From Spartobacteria bacterium UBA6821 (GTDB lineage Bacteria; Verrucomicrobiota; Verrucomicrobiia; Chthoniobacterales; UBA6821), in assembly GCA_002452515.1 (NCBI GenBank), contig DKEN01000107.1, positions 7,128 through 36,513 on the forward strand: a stretch of 29,386 bases of DNA. The letters run 5' to 3'. A model generated the notes under the pieces. The model saw only the letters and a program-made list of their open reading frames with translations, was not told the origin of the DNA and did not search any database. A program made the position numbers and the translations under genes. Shown piece after piece: positions 1-7,979 of the stretch. Numbering within the stretch: the stretch's first letter is position 1; each line of letters begins with the position of its first letter.

Positions 1-1
1 C

Positions 2-337
2 CTGATGTTCCTCGCCATTCCTGTCACAAATTCCATCGACGGTGCAAAATATGTCATCGTCCTTGTGGCGACGTTCATTGGATTCAATTACGGAGCGAAT
101 CTTTCGCTCTTCCCCTCCTTCACCAAGGATTTATGGGGCCTGAAGAATTTCGGGATGAATTACGGCTGCCTCTTTACGGCCTGGGGAGTGGGCGGTTTCG
201 TCCTCAGCCGCCTTCAACAGATGCTTAAGGCTGGAAGCGGTTCTTTTAACTCAAGTTTTATCACCGCAGCGGTGCTGCTGCTGATCGGAGCAGCAATGAC
301 CCTTCTGATAAAATCGCCCTCAACCACGAGGAATTAG
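2..337 (+). CDS. MFS transporter, OFA (oxalate/formate antiporter) family, C-terminal part
   Basis: Only the last ~110 codons are inside the window. The frame is open to the left edge, so the gene starts upstream. The visible part has about three hydrophobic segments. Its central stretch, GANLSLFPSFTKDLWGLKN followed by GMNYGCLFTAWGVGG, is the conserved region between the last helices of OFA-family major facilitator carriers (OxlT relatives). Such proteins sit in the inner membrane and exchange or import small organic anions. The substrate cannot be told from this fragment. The gene ends 12 bp from the convergent HD-domain gene. Family call is fairly firm; specificity unknown. Confidence 0.82.
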   Translation: MMFLAIPVTNSIDGAKYVIVLVATFIGFNYGANLSLFPSFTKDLWGLKNFGMNYGCLFTAWGVGGFVLSRLQQMLKAGSGSFNSSFITAAVLLLIGAAMTLLIKSPSTTRN

Positions 338-349
338 AAGGGAGTAATA

Positions 350-1924
350 TCACCCCTTCGCAACGGCAACGGAAGGTGTCGCTGACTCATCCCTACGGCG
401 GTAGCCGATGCGCGTGTGATGCATGCTCGCCAGACAGGAGACTAGCGTAGCCGCAATCTCCTGCAATTGGCACATCGTTACGGGAGCCTCGTCATACTGG
501 TCGTCGTTAATGCGATCCTGCAGCAGATCATGGACAAGATCATCGAGGCGTTGGAGCGTAGGCCGCTCCAGACTCCGTGCAGCACTCTCTGCGGCATCCG
601 CCAGCCCGAGAATGACAGCCTCGATGCTCTGGGGCTTCGGTCCTGAATAACGGAAGTTTTCCTCACTGACCTTGGGGATATCCTCCTGCCGGATCTTCAT
701 GAGATCCCCTCCTGCGCGGGCATCGCGTTCCTGACGGCAGGCACGCTGGTAAAAATACTCCACCAGGGTTGTCCCATGATGCTGCTGGATTCCATCGACA
801 ATGCGGCTGTTAAGTTTGTTGCGGATCGCCAGATCGATCCCGTCCTTCACGTGGGAGAGAATGATCAGGGCACTCATGGTGGGAGTCAGATCATCATGGG
901 GATTCGTCCCTGCGGGAATGTTTTCCACGAAATATTCGGGTTTCACCAGTTTGCCAATATCGTGGTAATAGGCAGCCACGCGGCAGAGAGTGGAATTCGC
1001 ACCCACCTTTTCGGCACATGTCTCGGCCAGATTCGCCATCGCCAGGGAGTGATGGTAGGTGCCGGGTGCCTCCATGCTGAGACGACGCAGTAGCGGGTGA
1101 TTCAGATCAGCCATCTCCAGAAGGGATATTTCCGTGGTGATTCTGAAAGCCTTTTCCAGCAGAGGCAGCGAACCGCTCACCACGACGGCCGTGATGACCC
1201 CGGTGCCGACAGCGGCAAGGCATTCGAGACCGAGCAACTGCCAGTCGTTGATCTGGGGTGCTTCCCAGACGATCGGTCCGATCATCTCGGTCAGGAGACC
1301 CAGAATACAAACCGCCACTCCTGAATATAAACCAGCCCTGAGCAACCGGGAACGACGACGCACCCTGAGGGTTGCAAGGACGGAGACAACTCCCGAGGTC
1401 AACACCATCAGAAGCGGCACCTGATCAACCTTGTCCTGAAGAACGGCCCACCAAAGCGCCCCGACGAGACAGGCCGAGAATCCCACCGTAGAACCGAGAA
1501 GTACCGAGAGGGTCAGCGGAGCCAAGGCGTAGGGAATAAGGAGCGGAAGCAAACTGATGTCAAGATGACTGGCGAGGACCTGGGCCTGGAGAAATTTACC
1601 GATGCCGATCTGCAGCAGAATCATGCCAAGGAAGAGGGCGAGGCGTGAATTCCCCTGAAGTAATGAATCTCTCTGGACGAATGGCTGAATCACCGCCAGC
1701 GCCAGGATGATCGAGGCATAGAGAAAATGTTTCAGCGGCTCGGCGTGATTTCCGCTCAGGGAAAAAAGCAGCAGAACAACCGCAGCCGCAACGATGGTGA
1801 CCGCACGCATCAGCAAGCCGTTCTCCAGAGCATCAAAAACATGATGTTCACTGGTCGCAAGCCGGGTCTTGCCACAGCTCATTCCTCGTGCCGCAAGGCG
1901 CTGTTTTTTTAAGAAACGAATCAT
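350..1924 (-). CDS. 7TM-HD family protein (PgpH/YqfF-like cyclic-di-AMP phosphodiesterase), short form
   Basis: The protein has 524 aa. About seven hydrophobic segments span residues 38-255, followed by a cytoplasmic HD domain. Metal-site motifs visible are HH (291-292), YYHDIGK with HD at 321-322, SHV with H358, QHHGT with HH at 382-383 and D443 in GLADAAES. This is the arrangement of PgpH/YqfF phosphodiesterases, which hydrolyse cyclic-di-AMP in studied members. Those proteins are usually 700-800 aa and carry a large extracytoplasmic 7TMR-HDED domain between helices 1 and 2. Here only a ~10-residue loop separates the first two helices, so that sensor is absent. The gene lies 18 bp downstream of phoH on the same strand, a pairing common in bacteria and likely one transcript. 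The start ATG has no clear Shine-Dalgarno. Family firm; activity inferred. Confidence 0.85.
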   Translation of the reverse strand: MIRFLKKQRLAARGMSCGKTRLATSEHHVFDALENGLLMRAVTIVAAAVVLLLFSLSGNHAEPLKHFLYASIILALAVIQPFVQRDSLLQGNSRLALFLGMILLQIGIGKFLQAQVLASHLDISLLPLLIPYALAPLTLSVLLGSTVGFSACLVGALWWAVLQDKVDQVPLLMVLTSGVVSVLATLRVRRRSRLLRAGLYSGVAVCILGLLTEMIGPIVWEAPQINDWQLLGLECLAAVGTGVITAVVVSGSLPLLEKAFRITTEISLLEMADLNHPLLRRLSMEAPGTYHHSLAMANLAETCAEKVGANSTLCRVAAYYHDIGKLVKPEYFVENIPAGTNPHDDLTPTMSALIILSHVKDGIDLAIRNKLNSRIVDGIQQHHGTTLVEYFYQRACRQERDARAGGDLMKIRQEDIPKVSEENFRYSGPKPQSIEAVILGLADAAESAARSLERPTLQRLDDLVHDLLQDRINDDQYDEAPVTMCQLQEIAATLVSCLASMHHTRIGYRRRDESATPSVAVAKG

Positions 1925-1942
1925 GGGAAAAAAGGTTGGCTG

Positions 1943-2980
1943 TTAGAATCGGCTTTCACGCAAGCCACGATGCTCCTTATAGGCGGTGATGATGGCCCTC
2001 ACCAGCGGATGGCGCACCACATCCTGCTCGCCAAAATGATGAAAGGCGATCGCCGGAGTCTCCCGGAGTGCTCCGATGGCCTCGACAAGACCGCTCGGCT
2101 TGTTTCTGGGCAGATCAATCTGCGTGACATCACCCGTCACCACACACTTCGATCCGATGCCGATGCGGGTGAGAAACATGAACATCTGCTCGGTCGTCGT
2201 ATTCTGAGCCTCATCAAGAATGATGAAGGCCTTGTTGAGCGTCCGTCCGCGCATGTAGGCCAATGGAGCGATCTCGATGATATTTCTGTCAATGGCGCGC
2301 TGGATCTCCTCCTGCTCCATCATATCATGCAGCGCATCATAAAGGGGCCGCAGGTACGGAAGAATTTTTTCCTGCAATTCCCCCGGCAAGAAACCAAGCG
2401 CCTCCCCCGCCTCCACGGCGGGACGGGTCAGGATGATCTTGTTCACCTTTTCAGCCTTGAGGGCAGCCACCGCCTTGGCGACGGCAAGATAGGTTTTCCC
2501 AGTCCCGGCAGGGCCTAAGCCGAAGGTGATGTCATGGGCTTCGATCGCATGCAGATAATCGCGCTGTCCTTCCGTCTTGGGAATCACGGGTGGTTTCCGA
2601 GGGGAACACTGGATGCGCTCACCATAGAGACCTTCCAATCCAGAGCCCGCAGCAAGATTTTCCTTCGTCCGGGCATACTTTTCCAAAGCATACAGGAATT
2701 CTTGGCGGCCGATCTCTCCTCCCGCAGCGCGGACTCTACCCAGCTCGGCAAAGAGGGTTTGGAGCTTTTCCAACCCTTCCGCAGAGCCCGTGGCTTTTAA
2801 CCACCCGTCACGACTCGTGATGTGAACGGAAAGCAATTCCTCCACTCGGCGGAGGAGTGTCTCGTCACCGGCAAAATGCTCCTGAAGGGCGCGGGCGTTT
2901 GCAAACTCCAGCGTGACACTCCCGGAAGAACCCACTTCCTTCCGCTTGCTTGGTAAAAAAATCTGTTCGTCCGTCTTCAA
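1943..2980 (-). CDS. phoH: PhoH-like P-loop ATPase
   Basis: The 345-aa product has an N-terminal region (about 20-100) like the PhoH/YbeZ KH-like segment and a C-terminal PhoH ATPase domain. The Walker A motif is GPAGTGKT (156-163) and the Walker B is IILDEAQN (253-260). VVTGDVTQIDLP (280-291) and SGL are the following conserved strand motifs. PhoH/YbeZ proteins are cytoplasmic NTPases tied to RNA metabolism together with YbeY. The start is a TTG at 2978-2980, because the next in-frame ATG falls deep inside the ATPase domain. The upstream secreted gene ends 10 bp before it and the 7TM-HD gene follows at 18 bp, so an operon is likely. YbeY, a frequent third member, is not in this window. Confidence 0.93.
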   Translation of the reverse strand: MKTDEQIFLPSKRKEVGSSGSVTLEFANARALQEHFAGDETLLRRVEELLSVHITSRDGWLKATGSAEGLEKLQTLFAELGRVRAAGGEIGRQEFLYALEKYARTKENLAAGSGLEGLYGERIQCSPRKPPVIPKTEGQRDYLHAIEAHDITFGLGPAGTGKTYLAVAKAVAALKAEKVNKIILTRPAVEAGEALGFLPGELQEKILPYLRPLYDALHDMMEQEEIQRAIDRNIIEIAPLAYMRGRTLNKAFIILDEAQNTTTEQMFMFLTRIGIGSKCVVTGDVTQIDLPRNKPSGLVEAIGALRETPAIAFHHFGEQDVVRHPLVRAIITAYKEHRGLRESRF

Positions 2981-2990
2981 TAAGAAACGG

Positions 2991-3467
2991 CTATTTGTAG
3001 CCGTAAACCAACGCCCACGTGGTACGCTCCTCGGGGGACTTGAGGATCTGGACGATGGCGAAATAAGTTCCAGTTGATTTGGGATTCACACGGGCACCGG
3101 CAAAACGCCCCTTCTGCCAGCTCTCATCCTCCACAAGATTACCCTTGTCGTCATAGAGATGGACAGAAAGCGAGCCACCCTTGACCTCTGTCGCCATCAG
3201 GAACCAGTAGGTGTTCCCCTTGAAGAGCTGAATGCTGACAGCCTTCTTCTCGCGCACTCCCAGATCACCACCCCAGGCATCCTTGCGGATGGAAAATCCC
3301 TGTTTGTAGTAGGGAAGAGCGGCCTCGTAGGCAAACGAGACCGAATCATCCACCGTGGCCCGGAGCAACGAGGGAGATCCAAGGCAAATGACGGCAACAC
3401 CCAGAAGGCAACAGTGCTGGAAAGCAATTCGTGAAAACATGAACGATGAGGCGGTGGAAAGTTTCAT
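2991..3467 (-). CDS. Secreted hypothetical protein
   Basis: I do not recognise the 158-aa product. Residues 1-38 look like a signal peptide: basic start, hydrophobic core around CCLLGVAVICLG, likely cleavage near LLRA-T. The mature part (~120 aa) is rich in beta-type patterns such as GNTYWFLMATEVKGG, LSVHLYDDKGNLV and GTYFAIVQI, with an aromatic C-terminus ending in GYK. This suggests a small periplasmic beta-sandwich protein, perhaps like pre-peptidase C-type domains that read 'GTYTI'. It starts 2 bp after the stop of the upstream secreted gene, so the two are probably co-translated. Function unknown. Confidence 0.75.
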   Translation of the reverse strand: MKLSTASSFMFSRIAFQHCCLLGVAVICLGSPSLLRATVDDSVSFAYEAALPYYKQGFSIRKDAWGGDLGVREKKAVSIQLFKGNTYWFLMATEVKGGSLSVHLYDDKGNLVEDESWQKGRFAGARVNPKSTGTYFAIVQILKSPEERTTWALVYGYK

Positions 3468-3469
3468 GA

Positions 3470-4288
3470 TCAGTTGCCTCCTCCAATAACCTGCTCATTT
3501 ACCTCCCGGGTCAAGTCGTGGATCATTTTCACATTCTCTGCCGTGATGGAATCCCCACTTTCGCCGACAATCGGACCGATCTTGCGAAGCACATCGCGGA
3601 TATGGGAAACAAGCGGGTTTTTACGAAGGCGCGAAGACATCGAGCCGATGCAGCGGTCGAAGTAATTCACCAGTTCCGGCTGATGGAGCAGTTCGGCCCC
3701 ATCTTTTGAAAACCCATTTTGGACGATAGAAGTCAGCACCTCTGTGCCACGAAGCCATCCTCCGAGACTCACCAGTTGGGAGAGATCATGATCATTGAGT
3801 TCGTCCATCGCTGCCCGTACATCCTGAAGGGCTCCATCAAATTCGGATCGGACTCCCTTCCAGTCTCTGGCATCAGCCTTGTCCGTGATGCTCTTGCATC
3901 GGGTGATGACCGCCTTGCGAACATTGATGGCATTGGCCAGTGTCAACACCTGACGCCCGATATCCTTCACCCGTTCGGCATCTTCGGCCTCAACGGCGAC
4001 AAATCCTTCGGCGATCACATTGCCAAGCAGGAGGGCGGTGCGGGCCCGATCCTCGGGGGTCTGGACCTTGCCATCACGAAGCTGGCCTTTCCAGTTGGGA
4101 TTTCCCAACTTGTCGAGCACTGCAAATATTTCGCTAGGTACGGGAACAACGACATCATCCACGGCTGCTGCCGGAAAATCTGACAGGGCGATTTTCTTTG
4201 GGGGATTGTCGGCACGCAAAGGAATAATCGCCAAGAGGGCGGCGGCCAGAACGAATGCTTGGAAACGGAGTAGGGGGAAGTTCTTCAT
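3470..4288 (-). CDS. Secreted hypothetical protein, helical
   Basis: The frame is open further upstream to an ATG at 4355-4357. I chose the ATG at 4286-4288 because it gives a standard signal peptide (MKNFPLLRFQAFVLAAALLA, then IIPLRA) directly at the N-terminus. The mature protein (~245 aa) is mostly predicted helical and has no motif I recognise. It reads like a verrucomicrobial periplasmic hypothetical with repeated Asp/Glu/Lys amphipathic stretches. It is the first gene of the minus-strand group leading into phoH. It is divergent from hldA with a 95-bp spacer that must hold both promoters. Function unknown. Confidence 0.75.
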   Translation of the reverse strand: MKNFPLLRFQAFVLAAALLAIIPLRADNPPKKIALSDFPAAAVDDVVVPVPSEIFAVLDKLGNPNWKGQLRDGKVQTPEDRARTALLLGNVIAEGFVAVEAEDAERVKDIGRQVLTLANAINVRKAVITRCKSITDKADARDWKGVRSEFDGALQDVRAAMDELNDHDLSQLVSLGGWLRGTEVLTSIVQNGFSKDGAELLHQPELVNYFDRCIGSMSSRLRKNPLVSHIRDVLRKIGPIVGESGDSITAENVKMIHDLTREVNEQVIGGGN

Positions 4289-4383
4289 GGAAAATCTGGG
4301 AAAATTACCCTCGCAGTGCAGGGGCTTGTCATGAAACATGGGCGGCTTGTTGAACACACGCTAGTTGTTGAATTCAATCTGTT

Positions 4384-5391
4384 ATGGACCCGCAAAGATT
4401 ACAACACATTCTTGATTCCGCCACTTCCAAGCATCTCCTTGTTCTAGGGGATCTGATGCTTGACGAGTTCGTCTGGGGAAATGTAGGACGGATCTCACCG
4501 GAGGCTCCGGTTCCCATTGTTGAGGTCCAGCGTGAGTCGAGTTACCCCGGCGGCGCTGCCAATGTCGCCCGCAATCTCAGGGAGTTCACCAACTCCGTGA
4601 CCATGCTTGGCGTCATCGGGGCCGATCAGGCCGGGGAGAAACTGACATCACTGCTTCGGGAGGAGGGCATTTCGCCCGAAGGAATCTTTACCGACAGCCA
4701 AGCCCCCACTATTGTAAAGACCCGCATTATCGCACAGCGTCAGCAGGTTGTGCGTGTGGACCGCGAGCAGCGCACCGTCACAGGATCGGGGCGTGTCGAC
4801 ATTCTGGAAAAAGCAAGGGCTCTTGTTGCCAAATCCGATGCGATCCTTTTTGAAGATTACGGCAAGGGCTTTTTGGATCAGGAATTCGTCGACGCCGTGA
4901 TGGAGACGGCTCTGGCCCATAAAATCCTGGTTACCTGCGATCCCAATCCCAAGAATCCCCTCGAATGGCCAGGCATCGCCACGATCAAGCCAAACCGTTC
5001 CGAGGCATTCACCGTGGCAGGTGTTCCCCTCACCCCGCCGGTCCATCCCGTGGAAAACGATGAACCCCTGCTTCGCGTGGGCAACATCCTTCTGGAACGC
5101 TGGCAGGCGGGAGCTGTGCTCATCACCCTCAGTGAACAGGGCATGATGCTCTTCCGCAAGGATCACCCCCCCTACCACACACCGACCCGCGCCAGGGAAA
5201 TCTACGATGTTTCCGGCGCAGGAGACACGGTCATCTCGCTTTACACCCTCGCGCTGGCAGCCGGAGCCACGCCTGAAGAGGCGGCGGAGATCGCCAATCA
5301 TGCAGCAGGCATCGTGGTCGGAAAACTCGGCACAGCAACCTGCTCACGCGAGGAGCTTGAACAGAGCTTTCAGAACGACTTGGTTTCATGA
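4384..5391 (+). CDS. hldA: D-glycero-beta-D-manno-heptose-7-phosphate kinase (RfaE domain I type)
   Basis: The 335-aa PfkB/ribokinase-family protein matches the kinase half of HldE. Its N-terminus, LGDLMLDEFVWGNVGRISPE followed by APVPIV, is the diagnostic heptose-kinase signature. GGAANVARNL (57-66) is the substrate-binding region, and DVSGAGDT (275-282) carries the anion hole and catalytic base D281. The protein stops at the end of the kinase domain, so it is the stand-alone HldA form and the ADP-transferase (HldC) would be encoded elsewhere. It phosphorylates heptose-7-phosphate at O-1 in ADP-heptose synthesis for LPS inner core. The stop overlaps the start of gmhB by 4 bp (ATGA), which indicates translational coupling with the next enzyme of the pathway. 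Confidence 0.93.
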   Translation: MDPQRLQHILDSATSKHLLVLGDLMLDEFVWGNVGRISPEAPVPIVEVQRESSYPGGAANVARNLREFTNSVTMLGVIGADQAGEKLTSLLREEGISPEGIFTDSQAPTIVKTRIIAQRQQVVRVDREQRTVTGSGRVDILEKARALVAKSDAILFEDYGKGFLDQEFVDAVMETALAHKILVTCDPNPKNPLEWPGIATIKPNRSEAFTVAGVPLTPPVHPVENDEPLLRVGNILLERWQAGAVLITLSEQGMMLFRKDHPPYHTPTRAREIYDVSGAGDTVISLYTLALAAGATPEEAAEIANHAAGIVVGKLGTATCSREELEQSFQNDLVS

Positions 5392-5921
5392 TCCAGCAAC
5401 TCCTGAGACCGGCCCTGTTCATTGACCGAGACGGAACCCTGATCAAGGAGGTGGATCATTGCTGCGATCCCGCCGATGTCTCTGTCTACCCGGGTGCCTC
5501 CGAGGAACTGGCGCGCGCACGCGCCCTCGGATGGGCCATCATCATCATCACGAACCAAAGTGGCATCGGGCGCGGCTACTTCACCGTGGATCAGTTTCAC
5601 GCCGTCCAGGAAGAAGTCTACCGCCAACTCGGAGTTCCGGTTGACGGCGTCTACATGTCTCCCGATCTTCCAAACTCGGATTCTCTGCGTCGCAAACCTG
5701 CGCCCGGCATGATTTTTGAGGCCGCAGAAGAACACCGCATCGACCTTGCTCGTTCCTTCATGATCGGCGACAAACAGATCGACATCGAATGCGGGGAAAA
5801 TGCGGGTGTCCGCACCATTCTTGTGGAGACGGGTTATGGCCGTGATTTCTCGAACTGCCATCCACACTTTCGTACACCCACCATCAGGGAAGCCATTCAG
5901 ACCGCCCTTTCCAATGCCTAA
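5388..5921 (+). CDS. gmhB: D-glycero-D-manno-heptose 1,7-bisphosphate 7-phosphatase, variant lacking the zinc loop
   Basis: The 177-aa HAD-superfamily phosphatase has the usual GmhB length. The nucleophile D13 and acid/base D15 lie in FIDRDGTL. TNQSGIGRGYF (55-65) is HAD motif II plus the GmhB signature. RRKPAPGMI (101-109) holds the motif III lysine, and MIGDKQIDIECG (125-136) the motif IV acid residues. It would remove the 7-phosphate made available by the upstream HldA. Characterised GmhB proteins coordinate zinc with a Cys-x-His...Cys-x-Cys loop just before RKP. Here that stretch reads YMSPDLPNSDSLRRKP, with no cysteine or histidine. It overlaps hldA by 4 bp and kdsB by 8 bp. Confidence 0.88.
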   Translation: MIQQLLRPALFIDRDGTLIKEVDHCCDPADVSVYPGASEELARARALGWAIIIITNQSGIGRGYFTVDQFHAVQEEVYRQLGVPVDGVYMSPDLPNSDSLRRKPAPGMIFEAAEEHRIDLARSFMIGDKQIDIECGENAGVRTILVETGYGRDFSNCHPHFRTPTIREAIQTALSNA

Positions 5922-6696
5922 GCATTCCGAGCTCAAACAGACCCGTGCCTCCGTCGCCCTCGTCATTCCGGCGCGTTGGGGCTCCACGCGATTTCCGGGA
6001 AAATCCCTTCATCCACTGGCCGGCAAACCGCTTGTCCAGCATGTCTGGGAACGCTCCCTCCTGGCCCGAAATATCGACCGCGTCTTGATCGCCACGGATG
6101 ACAAGCGGATAGCCTCAGCGGCAAAAAAATTCGGGGCTGAAGTTGTCATGACCTCTCCGGATCATCCGAGTGGCACGGATCGCATCGCCGAAGTCGCCTC
6201 CAAAATGCGGGGAATCACCCACTATATCAATGTTCAGGGAGACGAGCCCCTGATTGATCCCAAACTCATTGAGTGCCTCGCCACGACCCTAATCCGCAAG
6301 CCGGAGATTGCCATGATCACAGCGGCCACCCGCTTTGAAAATCCTCGTGAGGCGGAAAATCCCAACACGGTCAAAGTCGTCCTTGGTTGCAAAGGTGACG
6401 CCCTCTACTTCTCGCGTAGTCTGATCCCGTTTCACCGGGATGCCCACGATCCTGCAAGCAAGGTTGATCCCCTCCTGCATCTCGGCATTTATGGATACAG
6501 ACGCGACATCCTGCGGAAGCTTGTACGCCTGGCACCCACACCCCTCGAACTCTCAGAAAAACTTGAACAGCTTCGGGCGCTGGAGCACGGGATTCCGATC
6601 CGTGTTTTGGAAACCTCGCACCGGGGCATCGGCGTCGACACTCCGGAAGACGCCCGAGTGGTCGAAAAATTGATTCTGGGCGCAAGCAAGAATTAG
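5914..6696 (+). CDS. kdsB: 3-deoxy-manno-octulosonate cytidylyltransferase (CMP-Kdo synthetase)
   Basis: The 260-aa product has the family's normal length. The nucleotidyltransferase loop is IPARWGSTRFPGKSL (18-32). SGTDRIAE (86-93) and NVQGDEPLI (106-114) are the substrate and metal-binding motifs, followed by HLGIYGYR and LEQLRALEHGIPI. The frame is open 114 bp further upstream, inside gmhB. The ATG at 5914 was chosen because the family motif begins ~17 residues in, and because the 8-bp overlap with gmhB continues the tight operon. The enzyme activates Kdo with CTP for lipid A-core assembly in the cytoplasm. Its stop overlaps the stop of the convergent DUF4010 gene by about 4 bases. Confidence 0.95.
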   Translation: MPKHSELKQTRASVALVIPARWGSTRFPGKSLHPLAGKPLVQHVWERSLLARNIDRVLIATDDKRIASAAKKFGAEVVMTSPDHPSGTDRIAEVASKMRGITHYINVQGDEPLIDPKLIECLATTLIRKPEIAMITAATRFENPREAENPNTVKVVLGCKGDALYFSRSLIPFHRDAHDPASKVDPLLHLGIYGYRRDILRKLVRLAPTPLELSEKLEQLRALEHGIPIRVLETSHRGIGVDTPEDARVVEKLILGASKN

Positions 6697-7979
6697 CGTA
6701 CCAGAAAGCGGCAGCAGGCAATCACCACGAGGGAGGTCACCCCAAGGACGATCAGCACCTCTTTCCGGAGGATTGGTGTCCCGAAGAAAGCGGCAATTCC
6801 GGCCTTGAAGAGGGTATTGGCGAGAACCGCCAGCAGGATTCCCTGAGACACGGTCATGGCATCGAGCGACCCCGTTCCGAACATCTGTGAAAGCGAGAGC
6901 GTGATGGCAGCGATATCCACCAATCCAGAGAGTCCGCTCAACACCAGCACCCCTTCAGTGCCGATCTTGGCGATCGTCACTTTCACCAAAAAAATGATCG
7001 CTGCATAAAGCAGCCCAAATTGAAAGGCGACGCGCAAACGGAGAGGATTTTCAGGCATCTCACAGGGAGTACCGTTCGCACAACCTGATCCACCGTGCAT
7101 CAGCCGCCAGGCACACCAAATCGTCCCCGGCAAACTGGAAACCAACAGGGAAGGCCACAGGGAACTGAGCGCTTGAGGATTAACGATCACGACAAGCAAT
7201 CCGACCCGCAAGTTCATCACCGTGCAGGCCAGCAGAATGGCAAGGGAGCAATCACGCGATTCGGCAGGGCGTTCCCGACTCTGACGACTCATGGTCAACG
7301 TCGTGGCCGTACTGGAAACGAGCCCCCCCAGCAACCCGGTCACGGAAATGCCAACACTTTGTCCCAGCATCCGAACCGCGAGATATCCGAGAAATCCGAC
7401 ACCACTTACCAAGGAGACCATCAACCAGATTGTGTGCGGGTTGAATGCCCCGTAAGGACCGAGCGATTCATCGGGAACCAGCGGCAGGATCACCCCGCTG
7501 ACGGCCGCGAACTTCAAGGCGGAGCGGACATCCTCCAGAGTTACTCCCTTGGTGAAACGATGCAGCGCGGGTTTGAGCGCCAGCAGGATCATCATGCTCA
7601 CCGTCAGCACAAGAGCCACACGTTCCATCTGCCAGAAGACCAAGCCACCAATGAGAAAAGTCATCACGGCGGCAACCCCGGTGGTGAAACCGGTATCCCT
7701 CTCCCGACGGTTCCGCTTTAGGATAAAAATACTAATCCAGAGAACCATCGCGAAAAATCCAACGACAAAAAAGAGGGCATGAACCGTCTGCGAAAACCAG
7801 GCGCAGAGCGCCCCCATGAGCGCCCAAAGCGTGAAGGTTCTCAGTCCCGCGAGCACATGGGAGTGGTGACGAAACTGTTCATCCCACTGGCGTTCCAGTC
7901 CAATCAGCGCACCGAGTGATCCACTCACCAGCAGCGCTTGCAGCAGGTGGTTCGAATCGGCATAGCTGGGATAGCTCAT
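6693..7979 (-). CDS. MgtC/SapB plus DUF4010 family multi-pass membrane protein
   Basis: The 428-aa product has about 12 hydrophobic segments. The N-terminal part, LLVSGSLGALIGLERQWDEQ with GLRTFTLWALMGAL, is the MgtC/SapB-type start. The rest matches the DUF4010 permease-like domain, with GLLGGLVSSTATTLTMSR near residue 220-240. Members are inner-membrane proteins of unproven transport function. The open frame extends to 8021. I chose the ATG at 7977-7979 because it overlaps the lgt stop as ATGA, implying translational coupling to lgt. Nothing in the sequence tells the substrate. Confidence 0.85.
   Translation of the reverse strand: MSYPSYADSNHLLQALLVSGSLGALIGLERQWDEQFRHHSHVLAGLRTFTLWALMGALCAWFSQTVHALFFVVGFFAMVLWISIFILKRNRRERDTGFTTGVAAVMTFLIGGLVFWQMERVALVLTVSMMILLALKPALHRFTKGVTLEDVRSALKFAAVSGVILPLVPDESLGPYGAFNPHTIWLMVSLVSGVGFLGYLAVRMLGQSVGISVTGLLGGLVSSTATTLTMSRQSRERPAESRDCSLAILLACTVMNLRVGLLVVIVNPQALSSLWPSLLVSSLPGTIWCAWRLMHGGSGCANGTPCEMPENPLRLRVAFQFGLLYAAIIFLVKVTIAKIGTEGVLVLSGLSGLVDIAAITLSLSQMFGTGSLDAMTVSQGILLAVLANTLFKAGIAAFFGTPILRKEVLIVLGVTSLVVIACCRFLVR

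Noticed and set aside
337..359. GAAGGG/CCCTTC stem between the MFS and HD-domain genes as a terminator
   Set aside because: The stem is only 6 bp with an 11-nt loop and no T-run on either strand.
4368..4377. TTGAATTCAA palindrome upstream of hldA as an operator
   Set aside because: A single 10-bp AT-rich palindrome is expected by chance and has no second copy or promoter alignment to support it.
7095..7721. 208-codon plus-strand frame rich in Gln, His and Arg
   Set aside because: It is antisense to the DUF4010 membrane protein gene and has the composition expected of such a shadow.
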